From Hygrophila difformis (lineage: Eukaryota; Streptophyta; Magnoliopsida; Lamiales; Acanthaceae), in assembly GCA_030278955.1 (NCBI GenBank), contig JAOANR010000004.1:16170428-16234427 (forward strand): a DNA stretch of 64,000 nt, read 5' to 3'. Below the pieces are notes generated by a model, which ran no database searches, had not been told where the DNA came from, and saw only the letters and a list, made by a program, of their open reading frames with translations. Below are positions 1 through 11,007 of this stretch, piece by piece. The position numbers and the translations under genes are program-made. Each line of letters begins with the position of its first letter. Within the stretch, counting starts at the first letter, position 1.

Positions 1-213
1 TCTTTATGAAAGTTGGGTCGGGCAGATTCGATTAACCATGTAACATTTAAGATTTCGAGTACCCGTTTACCCGCAGATAATCCACATACCCGACGGGTAT
101 TACCCGAATCCTACCCGATGTTTAATTTTAGGGTAATAGGGTAGGGTAATTATATTTCGGGTAGTGAGTGGAGGTGACCTATCCGTACCCTACCCTACCC
201 GTTTACATCCCTA
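1..213. mobile_element. hAT-like element, right terminus only
   Basis: The block is rich in TACCCG/GGGTA words and ends at TTTACATCCCTA (202-213). Read inward this is TAGGGATGTAAA, a terminal sequence often seen in plant non-autonomous hAT elements. The other end lies outside the window, so target duplication cannot be checked. The repeated TACCCG words are not telomeric repeat. Confidence 0.35.
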
Positions 214-1043
214 ATGATTATTATGACATAAATAGACATTTTCAGATTTTGCAACATATGTTTATTATGACGAGGTTCTGCACTAATAACTAAAATTATG
301 TTGAGTTTATGTTTTAATATGATATCATATTGTAATGCCAGTAGTTTTGTGTATGTTTGATTTCAATTATGGTTATATTTTTTTTGGTATAGTAAACGAT
401 GTCATCAATATGTACATTGCACATCATATTTATTTATTAATGTTAATGATATATTAACGTGTATATGACAATTGAAATTTTTATGTTTTTAAAAGATATT
501 TAATTTTTAATTTATATAGAGTTTCCACAATTTTCAGTTTTTAAAATATTTGAAGTTTCAAATTTATATGAAATCTATAGTGTATATATGAAATTTAAAT
601 TATTAAGAGATAGATTAATGAATATATGGAAAAGATTCGTACATATTAATTAATGTATATATAGGTCACGTTTCCGCAAAAATATGTCACTGCTCCGAAA
701 ATTAATATATAATTATATATTTACTAAAAATAATACTAACTGTAGTAGTAGTAGTACTAATCTACTATATATCTATAGATCTATATATCTATATATCTAT
801 ATATAATCTAAAACAAAATAGTTTTACACACACACATTCCCGCCCAAAATTTTCCCCCTCACAAAAACCACTTTTTCACACTCTCTCACACACACTGAAA
901 TATTTACCGCACTGCCACTGGACCGTGCTCCACCTCGCTGATTATTACAAACTTGCCCCGGACCATGCTCCAACAATTCCTATATCTCATTTATCTCATT
1001 CTCCTATAAATATGTGTGTATTAGAATTCACTCAAAATCATAT
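214..1043. other. AT-rich intergenic stretch
   Basis: No coding region is recognisable. It holds short CTATATAT runs near 765-800, a CA-rich patch around 820-895, and a good TATA-like word CTATAAATA at 1004-1012 just upstream of the 173-bp duplication. That word could be the promoter of an unrecognised transcription unit. Confidence 0.5.
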
Positions 1044-1386
1044 CCTTACATCCATTTAACATTTCTCTCAAGATTCCATTTAACAAATATCTCCTCACTA
1101 TTTTCTAGCTTTTATTATTCAAATTCATGTTTATTTCTCCCTATTTTGCTAATATTTTTGTTCTCTTTTGTTGTTGTTTTGGTGACAGTTATTGGGAAAA
1201 TGAGAGCACAAACTCTCCTTACATCCATTTAACATTTCTCTCAATGTTCCATTTAACAAATATCTCATCACCATTTTCTAGCTTTTATTATTCAAATTCA
1301 TGTTTATTTCTCCCTATTTTGCTAATTTTTGTTCTCTTTTGTTGTTGTTTTGGTGACAGTTATTGGGAAAACGAGAGTACAAACTC
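1044..1386 (+). repeat. 173-bp tandem duplication (two copies)
   Basis: Two near-identical units start at 1044 and 1217 (period 173). Each begins CCTTACATCCATTTAACATT, passes through a T-rich tract, and ends after a GGTGACAG word followed by TTATTGGGAAAA, which looks like a 3' splice site plus exon start. The copies differ by a few substitutions and a 3-base indel. ATG frames across it simply run through both units and are not convincing genes. Confidence 0.9.
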
Positions 1387-1904
1387 AAATGACGAAAAGC
1401 ATTTTGAAAGGATGAAGAGATATGGATTATTCATAACCATACAAGAATAAATCAATTGTTGCGACATCTTTTTCTATGTCAAATAATCGACGACTTCCCA
1501 TTTCACTTCATCTTTTGAGGAAAGATTTGTTTGGCTATTGTTTTTGTGGAGATATTTGTTCCACCAAGTGTAAATAATTGGATGAATTTAGTTGTTGTAG
1601 TATTAGGTTCTCACAATATTTTGTGTTTCATTCAATAAGAGATGGTATGAAATTTGTCTATATCATTTTTATCCATTTGTTTTTCACAATCTTTGGTGTT
1701 TCATTCAACCGATTATTGTATAAAAGTTTAACACAATGCCTAGCAAAATCTATATTTTTTATAAGATAAATTTTTTATTTGAATTGAACTAATGAAAATA
1801 TACTCATTTTCCACATTATTGAAATCATTCTCCAAAAAGATAAATTATTTATATTCTCTATTGAAATCAATTTATTATTTCTTCATATAAATTATTTCTA
1901 TTTA
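1387..1904. other. AT-rich intergenic stretch, nothing recognised
   Basis: Short ATG frames exist but show no recognisable domain, codon bias or splice structure. The tail merges into the AT-rich repeat cluster that follows. Confidence 0.5.
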
Positions 1905-4150
1905 ATTCAAGTGATTACTTTACTTAATATGGAGGAATTATCGGATAAGATTACTTTTGAATTGGAGGAATTATCATGTAAGATTACATATCTATTACAA
2001 TTATGTTGGAAAGTCCCACAATTATATAAGGTTCTTCCTATATTTTTATTAATTCAAGTGATTACTTTACTTAATGTGGAGGAATTATCCAATAAAATTA
2101 CTTTGGAAATGGGAAGAAAATCGGGAAGAAAAATCAATGGATTTTTGAATTAATCAATGAAGAAAATTTTGGAAACACAATATTAAATTATAAAATGGAA
2201 ACTAAATTTTAGAACATGTATTTTTTTTAAAAAAATACATAATTCAAATTAAATAATTTGAAAAAAGTTAAATTATTTCTATTCTCGATTATTATCTCAA
2301 TGAAGCCCTAATTTTTAGTCAATAATCCAAAAAAGGTATAAAAATATAATATAAAGTAATCAAATCAATGATTCATTAAGATTAAATGAAATTATGAATA
2401 ATTCCTTCAATAATTATTCTCATTATCGGATAAGGATTTTCCTACAAGTATATAAGGTTCTTCCTATATTTTTATTAATTCAAGTGATTTCTTTACTTAA
2501 TATGGAGGAATTATCGGATAAGATTACTTTTGAAATGGGAAGAAAATCGGGAAGAAATATCATTGAATTTTTGAATTGATCAATGAAGAAAATTTTGGAA
2601 ACACAATATTAAATTATAATAAAATAGAAACTAAATTTTAGAACATGTATTTTTTTAAAATACATAATTTTTAGTAAATAATTCCAAAAAGTCAAGTTAT
2701 TTCTATTCTCGATTATTAGTGAAAATGAAGCCCTATTTTTTACTCAATGATCCAAATAAATGTATAAAAATAATATAAAGTAATCACATCAATGATTGAT
2801 TAAGATTAAATAAAATTATGAATAATTCCTTCAATAATTATTTGCATAAACATTAATTATATTATATTCACAATTAATGTAATGATCAATGGATATTAAA
2901 TAATTATTATTGAATAAAATCGGGAAGAAAATTATGGATTACAAGAATTAATCAATGAAGAAATATAATTAATGTTAACAAGTGTTAATGTGGAGGAATT
3001 ATTATGGGATAAGATTGCTTTATATTTAGTTAATGGAATATTTAGTTTCCCAACTTATGGAAACTAAATATCAATGAATAAAATTTTGGAAGAAAATGGA
3101 AACACAATTAATAATTATTGTGTTAAATTATTAAAATCAGGAAGAAAAATCAATGGATTTTTGGATTGATCAATGAAGAAAATTTTGAAAACACAACATT
3201 AAATTATAAAATGGAAACTAAATTTTAGAATATGTATTATTTTTAAAAAATAAATCATTCTATATTAGTATGTTTATTATTAATTAATTTATACATATCT
3301 ATTACAAGTATATAAGGATTTTCCTACAATTATATAAGGTTCTTCCTATATTTGTATTAATTCAAGTGATTACTTTACTTAATATGGAGGAATTATCGGA
3401 TAAGATTACTTTTTAAAATGGGAAGACAATCGGGAAGAAATATCAATGGATTTTTGAATTGATCAATGAAGAAAATTTTGGAAACACAATATTAAATTAT
3501 AACAAAATGGAAACTAAATTTTAGAATATTTGTTTTTTTTTAAATACATAATTTTTAGTAAAACATTCCAAAAAGTCAAATTATTTCTATTCTCAATTAT
3601 TAGTGAAAATGAAGCCCTAATTTTTAGTCAATAATCCAAAAAAGGTATAAAAATATAATATAAAGTAATCAAATCAATGATTGATTAAGATTAAATGAAA
3701 TTATGAATAATTCCTTCAATAATTATTCGTATTAACATTAATTATATTATACTATTCACAATTAATATAATGATCAATGGATATTAGATAATTATTATTG
3801 AATAAAATCGGGAAGAAAATTAGGGATTACAAGAATTATTCAATGAAGAAATGTAATTAATAATAACAAGTGATTACTTTAATTAATGTGAAGGAAGTAT
3901 TATCGGATAAGATTACTTTATATTTAGTTCATTGAATATTTAGTTTCATGACCTATGAAAACTAAATATGATTGAAGAAAATTTTGGAAGAAAATGGAAA
4001 CACAATATTAAATTATTGTGTTAAATTATTAAATTCTAGAAGAAAAATCAACGGATTTTTGAATTGATCAATGAAGAAAATTTTGGAAACACAATATTAA
4101 ATTATAAAATAGAAACTAAAATTTAGAACATGCATTTTGTCTAAATACGT
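1905..4150 (+). repeat. Diverged AT-rich repeat cluster
   Basis: Several words recur in the same order and orientation. GGAGGAATTATCGGATAAGA or close variants occur near 1931, 2079, 2503, 2990, 3386 and 3890. GAAAATTTTGGAAACACAAT or variants occur near 2162, 2588, 3178, 3471 and 4075. TCTATTCTCGATTATTA or variants occur near 2278, 2700, 3587 and 4187. The copies are diverged and irregularly spaced (about 300-900 bp), so this is an old, partly scrambled repeat array, possibly the interior of a Helitron whose end may be at 4794. No coding potential is seen. Confidence 0.75.
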
Positions 4151-4340
4151 AATTTTTTGTAAATAATTCCAAAAAGGTAATTTATTTCTATTCTCGATTA
4201 TTATCTCAATGAATCCCTAATTTTTAGTCAATATTACGAAAAAGATATAAAAATATAATATAAATATTGAATATTTATATAAAATATAATATAAATATTT
4301 AACTTTACAAACAATATTAACTAATATTCAATCGATGAGA

Positions 4341-4393
4341 CTCTAAATGGGTCATTTCGCGGGTAGTGTCCCGCGGGCTTGACCCATTTAGAG
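4341..4393. repeat. 53-bp perfect-arm foldback
   Basis: Arms CTCTAAATGGGTCA (4341-4354) and TGACCCATTTAGAG (4380-4393) are perfect reverse complements. Inside them lies a second nested pair, CGCGGG and CCCGCG. The block is GC-rich within a very AT-rich region. It could be a small MITE core or the folded end of a transposon. Confidence 0.75.
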
Positions 4394-4638
4394 CAACCTA
4401 TCATAGTAAATATTATAAATTAAATATTGTATACATAAAAAATTTATAATATATATTATAAAAATTCATTTCTTTCACGATATAGATAATTTTACATTAT
4501 TTTTTTTGTTATAAACAAATAAATAAAATGTGATATTATCCTTCTTACTATTTTATGTTAGTTCCTATATGTACATATGTTCCCACAATGAGATTGTCAT
4601 AATACTTTTTTCATGAAATATATTAATAACTAATCCGA

Positions 4639-4661
4639 GCCCGGCGCATCGCGCGGCCGGG
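4639..4661 (+). repeat. GC-rich hairpin, Helitron-end-like
   Basis: GCCCGGCGCATCGCGCGG followed by CCGGG is a short GC stem in AT-rich DNA. It resembles the hairpin at 4765-4781, but it is not followed by a clean CTRR terminus (CTAT instead), so it is probably a decayed or related end. Confidence 0.35.
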
Positions 4662-4764
4662 TAGTACTATTTTATATTTTCTTTAATTCAATCGTGATAA
4701 CAATTTATTCTTTTGTTGAATTTTTAAATAATTAAAAAAACTTAATATTTTAGAAACATTTCTT

Positions 4765-4794
4765 CCCGCGCATTGCGCGGGCGGGTAATTCTAG
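4765..4794 (+). mobile_element. Candidate Helitron 3' terminus
   Basis: A perfect 7-bp stem, CCCGCGC/GCGCGGG with loop ATT (4765-4781), is followed 9 nt later by CTAG (4791-4794) and then T. This matches the known Helitron 3' rule: a hairpin shortly upstream of CTRR, with insertion before T. The 5' TC terminus was not located, so the element is undelimited. Confidence 0.5.
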
Positions 4795-4898
4795 TTATCT
4801 ATAAAAAACAATATAGTCCAATTTCCCTCCACTTTCCCACCCCCTTTTTTCAACACATCATCCAACTTTTCTTCCCCAATTTCTACAACCTCACTCAC

Positions 4899-4975
4899 AT
4901 ATATATATATATATATATATTGTAATATACTATTTGAATTTTTAAAATATATAAATTTTACTTCCCGTGCAATGC

Positions 4976-5043
<68 letters not shown>
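4899..5043. repeat. (AT)n and (AAT)n microsatellites
   Basis: An AT dinucleotide run at about 4899-4921 is followed, after 50 bases, by more than 20 AAT triplets at about 4975-5043. Similar AAT/ATT arrays recur at 6494-6556, 18582-18643 and 19376-19414 beside related flanking sequence. Confidence 0.95.
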
Positions 5044-5044
<1 letters not shown>

Positions 5045-5210
5045 GAGATAATAACTAAAATAGGCCACCAGAAGGAGTCATTTCCACTTTTGGGCCACCA
5101 TATTTTGATTTAGGGAAATGGGTCATTGGGCTGGAATTCCGGGCCTAAATTTAGGCCATTGGGCTGGAATTCCGGGCCTAAATTTAGGCAATGATGAGGT
5201 CTAATTTGAT
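5044..5210 (+). repeat. Repeat module shared with 6557-6665
   Basis: After the AAT array the sequence runs through ACTAAAATAGGCCACCAGAA and ATTTTGATTTAGGGAAAT, words that recur after the AAT array at 6494-6556. Within this copy a 33-bp unit beginning CATTGGGCTGGAATTCCGGG is tandemly doubled (5124-5156 and 5157-5188). It is part of a larger dispersed repeat family that brackets the gypsy array. Confidence 0.7.
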
Positions 5211-5982
5211 ATTTTAAAAGGTAGAAGGGTAGAAATTTTAAACTAAATAAAGTTTAGGTGTATTTTTGTCAAAAAAAATTAAGATTATAATGGCCAACCT
5301 TGATAAGTTTATAGTTATATTTTATGTTTAATTGTTTACTTTAGGCTATTATTTGTGAAAAATAAAATGATAAATGATAGTTTGATTGAATTAACACGTT
5401 TTATACCCTGTTTGGACATGCAACATGATCACTTAATATTAGAGTTTTCTTGGGTAAAAATATTGCTACAACCCCAATCTATTTATGATTACTGTAAATC
5501 GTTACTTATTGTTTATACTAATATACTCCTTATATTCTTTTGCAGTACAAATTATTTATAAAAATAGTTGTATAACAATTTACTCAGAATTTTATATACT
5601 TTTTATTTTATACTAAAATAGATGAGAATTACTGGATTAAGGATAATATGCCTAATAATTAAACTTGGATGTGCTTTAGTATTTTTTTTCCCTTTGTTTC
5701 TTTTCTTCTTTGAAAAGAAAAAAAAAATATATAGAATTTATTTAGAATAGAATGAATTTTTTGTTGGTTATTAGCCATTTTATATTAATCAATATTTTTA
5801 GGGTTAATTTAATGTTTACATCATTTTTCAATGAAATATTTTATTTAAAATATGATTATTATTATATTCCTTATATTGATGTATGATTACATTTTTTAAA
5901 CCAAATAAAATTTATTTAATAATATTATAATATTAATATTTTTAAAAATATTATGTATGCAATTAAATAATTTTTATATATA
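5211..5982. other. AT-rich intergenic stretch, nothing recognised
   Basis: No domain, splice structure or transposon terminus could be recognised. The 68-aa ATG frame at 5355-5561 shows no family resemblance. Confidence 0.5.
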
Positions 5983-6250
5983 GATTTGTAATAAATTATA
6001 TACTACCTATTTTCAAAATATATATGAAGATTTTGTCAAGATTTTGTTATATTAAGGATAGATTATTTTCTAAATATAAATATTGATGATGTGTCCGTTG
6101 ACGTATAACAGAAGCAGATTTGTAATAAATTATATACTACCTATTTTTAAAATATATATGAAGATTTTGTCAAGATTTTGTTATATTAAGGATAGATTAT
6201 TTTCTAAATATAGATATTGATGATGTGTCCGTTGACGTATAATTAGTCAG
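5983..6250 (+). repeat. 134-bp tandem duplication (two copies)
   Basis: Units start at 5983 and 6117 with GATTTGTAATAAATTATATA and end with GTGTCCGTTGACGTATAA. They are nearly identical. The start of a third unit (GCAGATTT) follows at about 6251. Confidence 0.9.
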
Positions 6251-6267
6251 CAGATTTTTTTTTACCG

Positions 6268-6491
6268 AAAAAAAGAAAAAAGAGAGAATTTTTTTTAAAA
6301 AAAAGCAAAAAAAGAAGAACAAAAGAAAACAAAAAAAAAAAAGAAAAAGGTAAAAAATAGAAGAAAAGGAAAAAAAAATTGTAGGAAAAGAAAAAAAGAG
6401 AAAAAATCTTTATACAAATAACTATTTATAATACAGATTATTTTGTTTATAAAATATTTATACAAAATAACAAATTTGAAGAATAGAAAAA

Positions 6492-6556
<65 letters not shown>
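6268..6556 (+). repeat. Purine-rich tract followed by (AAT)n
   Basis: 6268-6412 is almost entirely A and G on the plus strand. It is followed by TTTATACAAATAACTATTTATAATA-type sequence and an AAT array at 6494-6556. The same order (purine tract, TTTATACAAAAAACTATTTA, AAT array) recurs at 18990-19414, so both belong to one dispersed repeat. Confidence 0.85.
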
Positions 6557-6664
6557 GGTAATAATTAAAATAGACCACCAGAAGAGTAATTTCCACTTTG
6601 AGCCATGATATTTTGATTTAGGGAAATAGGCCATTAGAAGGATTTCGGGCCTGAATTTAAGTCA

Positions 6665-6742
6665 TTTCCACCTCACCGTGATCAACTGCTTCTGTTAAGT
6701 TTCGATTCGAAAATTCGGAAATGGGCAGTTACAGAAAGGTTG
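6665..6742 (+). pseudogene. ORF-like repeat, copy 1, left part
   Basis: An open frame reading PHRDQ...FDSK...KW.VT.RL runs from about 6672 into the gypsy insertion at 6742 and resumes beyond it at 17818. The uninterrupted paralogue at 18295-18560 shows the same residues in order. The family is unrecognised; conservation at amino-acid level between the copies suggests that it was once coding. Confidence 0.4.
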
Positions 6743-6920
6743 TGTAATACCCGAAAAAAATCCGAAATTTACGAATTTGGATTTATTTATCGAAATCGAA
6801 ATAATTCCGAGAGAGTGGAATTAAATATTTCGGATAATCGCGACTCGGGATAGATGTATCGAATTATCCCAACAATCTCGGATAATTCATATTATGATTT
6901 TTAAGAGATTAAAAATCATA

Positions 6921-6955
<35 letters not shown>

Positions 6956-9292
6956 CGCAGGCTGGTGTCCGCGCGGTGGCCGCGCGGTGCGCGCCACCAG
7001 CACGCCACCCTGCTGTTATGAACAAAGTCATAACGCCCATGCGTTTCTTGCCATGAATTCGGTGGTGGGCGATTCCAAACGACTCCAAATTGAATTTCAA
7101 GCATTGAGGGACGTTGTGGGGTGCTTGACAATGATTATTGGGTGCATTAATACATCAACAAATCAGTTATGAGGCTATATGATCACTTGAGGGAATCCTA
7201 TGAAGTCATGTGGAGTAGTGGGGGTTTTGGATGAGGGTTGAGGGAGTTAAGTCAGGGGTTATGGAGCTAAATTCGTCCCCTCACATCCCTAGCATCCTAT
7301 GACAGTCATTGGGCTATTCCCCACCTCTATAAATACCCTAGTCATGCCTCCATTCCACCCATTTGCACTTAAGAAGTTTCATAGTGAGAGTGGTGAGAAT
7401 TCTTGAGTTGTGCTTCACTTGGCAGAGAGTTGGACGTGTTCAAGTGATCCAATCCTTTCTTCTAAGGTTAGGTAAGAGTTCTACTTCATTTCCTTGGTCT
7501 TGGATTCGAATCCCTAGTCCTAGAATTGAGAATTTCCTCCGACAACTCCATAATAGGTGCATTCGGTAGAAGTGTTGATTGTTGGGGTCGAGTTGGACGA
7601 TTTCCAGGATTCCACCAAGGGGATATTCGGTTCTAAACTCATCTCAAGTAAGTTAGTATTGTGCACGTCGATTTTTAGGAGTTTTGGTTGAGTATAACTC
7701 GAGATATAGGTTCATCTTCTCATTTGATAAAATCTGTCAAATAGGGTTTTCCTATGACCAATTTTATTGTTCTGTGAATTCGACCATGATCCGTACATTT
7801 TTAGGAGAACCTTCCAAAATGAAACTTGTTCTTAATGTCCTAAAGATGCTCTCTGTAAATTTTTATAATTTTTGGACATGTTTTGGTCACCCAAATTCGA
7901 TCTGGTATTTTCTGCACATAGGTTGACAGATTTAATGTATGTATGTAGTTAGTTTTGTTGTTCGATTCACTCTTTCCTATGATCGTTTTTAGTGCTTGAT
8001 GTCTTCATGAAACTTGTTCTAATATGTGTCTAGAACATCCCTGTAAAATTTCATGATTTTTGGAGCATGTATGAAATTGTTATGAATTTTTGAACTCACT
8101 GTGGTCGAATTTACTGAAGCAAGAGAAATTGAATTTCAATAGCTTTCTGAAATCGATTAAAATGACCAGTTTAGAGTCCGAATTTTGAGATGGCTATTTC
8201 TATGAAAAATGCTTATTTTGATGTTTTCTAGCTACTGTAATTTTTCCAGAATTTTTAAAAATCGTTTACTGCATTTTTAAAGGCGATTTCAGAAACTGTT
8301 ATAATGGCATTTTTAATCGGTAAATGCTATTTTGATTATTCGATGAACTATGAGTCGAGTGTTACTCATTTTTGAAGAATATGGATTCTGGAAATGTGGA
8401 AATATTATGAAATGATAAAATGTGGTTTTAAAACTTTGGAAGTTTTGATCGAGTGGGATGCCCAATGTGGTGAAAATTATGTCGCCCCCTCTTTTATAGC
8501 CAAAACGGCATTGATTATTGTGATGTATGAGTCTATACTCCTAGATGTATCCGTATGGGTTATCTAGGGCTCCGGAGTGTGTCTGTATAGGGTCCGCTGC
8601 ATGCACTTACCTCGTGGGTACGAGTCCCAGAGGTTGATCCCAAGGGTTCGTCCCTAGGATATGTTTGAGTCCTTGTGGGTATAAAGTCCCAAAGGTTGGT
8701 CCTGTGGGTTCGTCCCTAGGATATGTTAATGGGGTGTCCTCGATCATAACTAACATTGGTAAAATATTCGCGGAATATGTGTAAGAGATTTTAAATTAAT
8801 TTATTTATTCGTCTTTTTAAATAAGTATATTATTTTTACTCGTCCTCCATTTAAATTAAAAATCCCACTTTAATATACTCTTCTGGAATTTTTAAACTTC
8901 GTTGTGCTATATATTAACTTACTCAGTACCGTTGTACTGATAAGATACGTTGTCTCTATTTTTTTTCAGATGTGGAAGATTAGCGCATGGCATTTTACCA
9001 TTTGGGATGGGAATTTCCGAAGACTTGTCGCACTTAATTTTTTTTAAATTCTTTTACGAATTCTGAACTCGTGTTTGGCCCTTACTGAGCTTCCGCACTG
9101 TTTTTAAATGATACATGTTTTGCGTTACTCTGATTTAAATTCGGGCACTCCTTGATTGGTTTTAAATATTTTCAAATATTGATACAACTTAGCCTTAGCA
9201 TCTTCTCAAGTGAGCTCGAAATGGTTCGCGTCTTGCTTGGGGAGGTGTGGCGGTGGCATCCCGGCCTGGGTTATCAAATCCGGGGTGTTACA
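6743..9292 (+). repeat. Gypsy LTR 1 (5')
   Basis: 2550 bp, TG...CA ends (TGTAATACCC...GGTGTTACA). It contains an A-homopolymer near 6925-6952, five bases longer than in the other two LTRs, and a TATA-like CTATAAATA near 7326. Frames inside it are not genes. Confidence 0.93.
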
Positions 9293-9295
9293 AAG

Positions 9296-9308
9296 TGGTA
9301 TCAGAGCC
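9296..9308 (+). other. Primer-binding site, copy 1
   Basis: TGGTATCAGAGCC begins 4 bases after the LTR end. It is complementary to the 3' end of initiator tRNA-Met, the usual primer of plant LTR retrotransposons. Confidence 0.9.
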
Positions 9309-9640
9309 CGAATTATTTATTTTTAAAAGCTATTATTTTTCGGCCCAATATGGAGGCCCAAAATATTAAATATTATTTTTAAACTTTTTCACTACTATTT
9401 CCATGGAACGGAAATTTATTTTAAAACCCATGGAAAATATATGCTACAAATTATTTCGACAAGTCTCAAATCGTTACTATTATTTTCGGGGGGATGCATT
9501 TGCATACATGCATTATTTTAAAATATTCGCTGACTGTGTTAGGTAACATTCTTATTCGGCTTGACCTTGACTTAGGAGCGATAGCTTGAGGCTAATTTAT
9601 CCTTGGTCTTAGATCTTGATCACATGTGCTTAGCGTACCT

Positions 9641-10814
9641 GTAAAGGTTTTGTTTGATTCGGGCGCAAGTTGCTCTTTAATTTCCACGAGGATTATATCT
9701 ACCTTAGATTTTCCAGCGTTAAATTAGGAATTCAATTACCATCGGGCAAGGTGATATCGTGTTCGAAACGATACGATGGAATCCCGATAGTAATCAAGAA
9801 CCTAGAATTCTTCGTGAATCTAGTCGAGTTTCATCTTGGGGACTTCGACGTCATCTTAGGCATGGATTTTCTGACTCAATACAAAGCCGTTATTGAGTGC
9901 CAGAAGCAGAAGATTTCCTTAGCCAAGAGTCGAGGGAAGAAGGTGGTGTATTACATGCAGCCTCCAAAGAAAAGCACTAAGGTGGTGAATGCCTTGAGGT
10001 TCTGCAATCTCATACAAAAAGGCTATCACTTATATGCATGCTATGTGCATAACCTCAAAGACGAGGAAAAGAAAAAAAGAGAAAGAACGACATAATTCCA
10101 TTCGTAAATGGATGTTCCGACGTAATACTGCCAAAGCGAGAAGTCGAATTTAAGATTGATCGGGTACCTAGAATAGAGCCGGTATCCAAGGTGCCGTTCG
10201 AAGCTCTCTACGGACGCAAGTGTCTCCGTTATGTTGGGTTAAGGATGATAGTCCTGTGGTTGTAGGACTTCAGCTCATTGAGGACATGAGCCGACTAATT
10301 AAGGTAGTGCAACAAAAGATGGAAGCTGCACAAGATAGGCAAAAAGGGTTATGCCGATACAAGACGACAAGAATTGGAATTCCAAGTGGGAGGCAAGGTC
10401 TTGCTAAAGGTGTCACCGATGAAGGGGGTGATGCGATTTGGCAAATGAGAAAAGCTGAGTCCTCACTACATCGGTCCATACGAGATTTTAGACCGTGTAG
10501 GTACCTTAGCCTACCGATTGGCTCTTCCACCGGAATTATCACGGGTGCACAACGTGTTTCATGTTTCTCAGCTGAAGAAATATGTGCACGATCCAACTCA
10601 CGTCTTGCAAACTGATGTGATTGAGCTGGACGATGATCTGACGTATGAGGAGTATCCGATCGAGATACTGGACGTCAAAGAAAGAGTTACAAGAAACAAG
10701 ACCGTGAGAATGGTAAAAGTACTATGGTCTAATCATGGTACCGAAGAAGCGACGTGGGAATTGGAATCAGATATGAAGCAGAGGTATCCTAACCTTTTTC
10801 AACACGACTCGTGA
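9641..10814 (+). pseudogene. Gypsy gag-pol remnant, copy 1 (protease, integrase tail, chromodomain)
   Basis: The remnant starts inside the aspartic protease: the active-site motif DSGAS lies at 9656-9670, and after a frame change near 9700-9727 the frame 9670-10095 continues through LGMDFLTQY. The reading then passes from the N-terminal edge of reverse transcriptase (PKREVEFKID region, about 10125) directly to the integrase C-terminal PFEALYGRK motif (about 10195). Almost all of RT, RNase H and the integrase core is therefore deleted. After another frame change, 10518-10814 reads LSRVHNVFHVSQLKKYV and then a chromodomain-like tail (VKVLWSNHGTEEATWE). The chromodomain and long LTR suggest the Tekay/Del chromovirus lineage. 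No gag start is recognisable. It cannot encode an active polymerase. Confidence 0.85.
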
Positions 10815-10841
10815 GCAGTTATGGGGACATAACTGTAGTTC

Positions 10842-11007
10842 TAAGGGGGGGAGGATGTGATACCCCGCAGAGAGTCGTCACGCGCCGAGGTAAGAATCTA
10901 ATTTTCAAACCTCAAATATTTTATGCGTGTCAATTATTACATGCATTACTATCAGTCCGAGTGCGACCCAACTTCGAGGACGAAGTTGATTTCTAAGGAG
11001 GGTAGAC
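10842..11007 (+). other. Internal polypurine/LTR-start-like stretch, then polypurine tract
   Basis: A G-rich purine run (10842-10855) followed by TGTGATACCCC looks like the polypurine tract plus LTR start of a related element. The actual LTR begins 150 bp later, after a second purine run AAGGAGGGTAGAC (10995-11007). The real 3' junction therefore appears to have been acquired downstream of an older one. Confidence 0.55.

Noticed and set aside
1..213. Interstitial telomere repeat
   Set aside because: The words are TACCCG/GGGTA and not the plant TTTAGGG repeat.
10270..10615. The 131-aa plus frame and 108-aa minus frame over the gypsy remnant
   Set aside because: They overlap the integrase/chromodomain remnant in other frames and are repeated identically 4260 bp later.
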